DNA from: an uncultured Eubacteriales bacterium
Lineage (GTDB): Bacteria > Bacillota > Clostridia > Christensenellales > Borkfalkiaceae
Length of the DNA stretch: 64,000 bases
Direction of reading: 5' to 3'
NCBI GenBank assembly: GCA_900547645.1
Contig: URHP01000002.1
Span: 24,843-88,842 of the forward strand
Shown: positions 61,941 through 64,000 of the stretch, one piece after another
Layout of the letters: each line of letters begins with the position of its first letter
Numbering within the stretch: the first letter of the stretch is position 1
Notes under the pieces: generated by a model
Told to the model about the DNA's origin: nothing
Databases searched by the model: none
Seen by the model: only the letters and a program-made list of their open reading frames with translations
Translations under genes and position numbers: made by a program

Positions 61941-62186
61941 TCACTGTTCGTTTGTTGACTGCCGATGTTCTTTTTCCGCGGCTTGCTGCATGAGGGTCTG
62001 ATACCCTGCAACGATCAGCTCTACCTTGGTAAGGTTGTGTCTAAGGAGAAACGCATCGATCTCGTTTGCATATTGGCGGTCGATGCTCGTCCCCCACACT
62101 TTGTTCTTTTCCTTCCGCTCGTCCTTGTTCCGCTCCTCGTACTTCCTGCGGCTCTTGCGAACGGGCGTATCCGGTTTGCGTTCCAT
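61941..62186 (-). CDS. Small ribbon-helix-helix-like protein
   Basis: 81 residues, ATG 62186 after GAGAGGTAAATT. A basic start (1-28), then 'WGTSIDRQYANEIDAFLLRHN' and 'TKVELIVAGYQTLM': a short strand plus two helices as in Arc/MetJ-type DNA-binding proteins. Likely a regulator or relaxosome accessory protein of island B. Confidence 0.65.
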   Translation of the reverse strand: MERKPDTPVRKSRRKYEERNKDERKEKNKVWGTSIDRQYANEIDAFLLRHNLTKVELIVAGYQTLMQQAAEKEHRQSTNEQ

Positions 62187-62196
62187 AATTTACCTC

Positions 62197-62319
62197 TCAA
62201 TTTCCAGCAATTGCACAGATGATCGTGCCGATAAAATTCATAATGCAGGTTCCTACCAGCACAACCCCTATGAACAACACTTTTAGAAACCCCCTGCCGA
62301 TTCCTAAAACAGCTCGCAT
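62197..62319 (-). CDS. 40-residue membrane peptide
   Basis: ATG 62319 directly after GGAGGTGCAAT, ending in TGA before the RHH gene. One or two hydrophobic spans ('LFIGVVLVGTCIM', 'IGTIICAIAG'). No family recognised; small membrane peptides are common on such elements. Confidence 0.55.
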   Translation of the reverse strand: MRAVLGIGRGFLKVLFIGVVLVGTCIMNFIGTIICAIAGN

Positions 62320-62334
62320 ATTGCACCTCCATCT

Positions 62335-62697
62335 TTAATCCACATATACAAGCTCGGAAAGGATTTCTTCCTCTATGAGCCGCTGCATCTCCGTCTGCCT
62401 GCGGTAATCCTCCATGAAGTCGCCCGTTCGCCGATACTGCTCGTCTTTGGACAACTTGGCATACATGGTTTCATACAGCACGTCCGCCTGACGGTCGATG
62501 CCGTGCAGATATTCGGGGAGATTTTCTATCGCCCACAACTTTCCGACATTCTCCTCTTCCAGAAACTTTTTGGCGAGCGTTCCGTACCTGCCGTAGGCGT
62601 GCCTGACGGGCTTGACAGCTTGCCGATAAACCTTGATTTCCTCTTCGGTCAGCCCCTCGCCCCTGTCCGCTTTTGCAATGATTTCCTGTGCGTTCAT
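62335..62697 (-). CDS. TnpV family transposon-encoded protein
   Basis: 120 residues from ATG 62697 (GGAGG, seven bases). 'YGTLAKKFLEEEN', 'LPEYLHGIDRQADVLYETM', 'RRTGDFMEDYRRQTEMQRLIEEEIL' match TnpV of Clostridium mobilizable transposons. Role unknown. Confidence 0.85.
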   Translation of the reverse strand: MNAQEIIAKADRGEGLTEEEIKVYRQAVKPVRHAYGRYGTLAKKFLEEENVGKLWAIENLPEYLHGIDRQADVLYETMYAKLSKDEQYRRTGDFMEDYRRQTEMQRLIEEEILSELVYVD

Positions 62698-62731
62698 GAA
62701 TGCGCCTCCTTTTTCTTTCTTCGTGTTAATA

Positions 62732-62760
62732 CGAATATCACATTTCCCTTCGTTTGTCAA
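62732..62760 (-). promoter_or_regulatory. Promoter of tnpV
   Basis: TTGACA and TATTCG are 17 bases apart on the minus strand; the -10 box is weak. Confidence 0.5.
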
Positions 62761-63177
62761 GGGTTTTGGAAAAGTTTTCAGAAAAAATTTTTAAGGCTGA
62801 ATAGCAGAGTTAAGTTCCGCCTTTTTGACTTTCTCACACCGCAAACAGGGCAAAGCGGGTTTCCCGCTTCTGCCGCCTCGAAGTGCGGATTTATACCACC
62901 TTCCTTATCCTGCTTGCAATTTCTCTGCAAATCGTACCACCTCCTTCCGTCCTGTTATTCCGCATTTTCATGCCTCTTTCGGGGAAAAATCACGGCAACC
63001 AACTTCTTGAACGATTTATCCCCCTCATAATATAAAGGAGACTTTCCGCAGTTCAGTTGACGGGTTTTGCAAAAATTTCTGAAAAAATTCGTCTGACTTT
63101 ATTTCTTAAAAACATCCTTACAATCTTACAATGCTTAATACAACCTGATTGAATCGTTTTTGTTATAATAGAAAAAA

Positions 63178-63202
63178 CCCGGAAGCGTTAATGCTTTCCG
63201 GG
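63178..63202 (-). terminator. Terminator after the Fic pseudogene
   Basis: A 9-bp stem with one bulge, then TTTTTT on the minus strand. Confidence 0.75.
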
Positions 63203-63222
63203 AAATTAACATTTCTGCCACC

Positions 63223-63885
63223 TCATTCAGACTTGAAAATATCTCTACGCGATTTCAAGCCAAGCTTTTTCATCAACTTCAACGCAGACATCGGATACGT
63301 TTCGATCACGAACATCAACGCTTTGATCTGATTGCTGATATGACTTTGATAATTACGTGCGTCCCTGGCGAGTTCGGAGACCGTTTTGATAACGCCGAGC
63401 ATGAACAGTATAAAGCGTTCTGAGTTGCCTTCCGATGTCGAAAGCCTGATTGCGCGGTAATATTCTTCCTGATTATCTTTGATGATACTCTCGATAGGTA
63501 TCCATTCAAATATCGTCTTCCAACTTGCAAATAACGCCGTTTGCCAAAGTCTGCCAGTTCTGCCGTTTCCATCCATAAAGGGATGAATAAATTCAAATTC
63601 ATAGTGGACTCGAACGAATGAGCATTTGCGTCTTACTCGTTTTCAGGCAATCGAAAAGCTGTTACAACAAACCTTTCACCATATCGTGCGGCGGTGCATC
63701 GTGAATGACTTTTCCATGTTCGTTGATAACGCCCACAGAACTTGTGCGCAGTTCGCCGGTCCCCTATACAAGTCCCTGCATTATAACACCTAGGGTATTG
63801 TTATCAATGGCAAGCGATGACTGAATAGACCTGATACGATTTACCCTGCGTAATAAACCTCGAAAGTCTTTTACTATAATCGTAT
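63223..63885 (-). pseudogene. Fic-family AMP-transferase gene, decayed
   Basis: The minus strand encodes Fic landmarks in order: 'SIQSSLAIDNNTL', 'GELRTSSVGVINEHG', 'QLFDCLKTSKT', 'FEFIHPFMDGNGRTGR' (catalytic HPFxDGNGR). The reading is broken by TAG at 63764-63766, TAA at 63662-63664 and a frameshift between about 63620 and 63664. The last 117 codons are intact. Fic proteins transfer AMP to targets and often act as toxins. Confidence 0.85.
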
Positions 63886-64000
63886 TGATATTGCCCGTTT
63901 TCGCGTCGCTTTAACATCCAAACGTCTCTCCCTCACCCAATCACGAGGAATATTCCCGCAGTTTTTTGCGAATCTCCGGCAAAGATTTTTCCAAAACGGG

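Larger units (their letters stand above)
62698..63222. other. AT-rich intergenic region
   Basis: Holds the tnpV promoter (62732-62760, TTGACA and TATTCG 17 bases apart, minus), a small 7-bp hairpin at 62852-62868 and the terminator at 63178-63202. No gene seen. Confidence 0.6.

Overview
The window looks like chromosomal DNA of a fairly GC-rich Bacillota, most likely class Clostridia. The pointers are a CdaA-type di-adenylate cyclase, Cys-containing S18 and L31, strong Shine-Dalgarno sites, consensus sigma-A promoters, a DUF1385/PrmC gene beside prfA, and Tn-like TnpV and MobV genes. A Christensenellales-type gut commensal is my best guess, but only an inference. No rRNA is present to fix the taxonomy.

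Layout. (1) 1-6983, minus strand: a tight eight-gene operon that runs off the left edge. It encodes two coiled-coil proteins, a Vps4-like AAA ATPase, an intracellular trypsin-fold protease, a RuvB-like AAA ATPase, a small helical protein, an SPFH-like protein and a membrane-anchored protein with a zinc-ribbon-like end. Its composition suggests an ESCRT-III/Vps4-like or PspA/SPFH-like membrane-remodelling or stress machine; this is the most unusual locus here. (2) 7-26 kb: housekeeping genes (thrC, a P-loop protein, an aminotransferase, prfA, a DUF1385-prmC fusion, rpmE, a zinc-less MDR protein, HAD and YfcE-type hydrolases, a PAS-SpoIIE phosphatase, a lipid kinase, cca, rmuC, a repeat-bearing surface protein, rpsF-ssb-rpsR). 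(3) 26-35 kb: Sel1 protein, cdaA with a 35-residue CdaR-like stub, DUF1015, lysC, holA, comEC and a GH31 glycosidase. (4) 35.7-41.9 kb: F-type ATP synthase operon with a delta-alpha fusion and an N-terminally extended c subunit. (5) 42-44 kb: small membrane, hypothetical and PRC-barrel genes, then tRNA-Gln(CUG).

(6) 44,150-60,349: a mobilizable island inserted in the 3' end of tRNA-Gln and bounded by a perfect 45-bp direct repeat. It carries a tyrosine integrase, a MobV relaxase with an apparent AUC start, an oriT-like region, a large protein with the DxDxD signature of double-psi-beta-barrel RNA polymerases/RdRPs, and a starch/maltodextrin locus (starch-binding lipoprotein, LacI regulator, GH13 enzyme, binding protein, MalF/MalG permeases). 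It also carries an AAA_14/DUF4143 ATPase whose promoter is flanked by two copies of a palindromic element. (7) From 60,350 to beyond the window: a second element in tandem, with its own integrase directly after the second att copy, then RHH, small membrane and TnpV genes and a decayed Fic gene.

Logic. The island gives its host maltodextrin uptake and cleavage and probably borrows the host's shared sugar-ABC ATPase, since none is encoded. The core genome shows several fusions or reductions (delta-alpha, DUF1385-PrmC, CdaR stub, metal-site-less ComEC tail), which suggests a streamlined lineage. All start choices rest on visible Shine-Dalgarno sites or stop-start overlaps. All family calls come from reading motifs; no searches were run.
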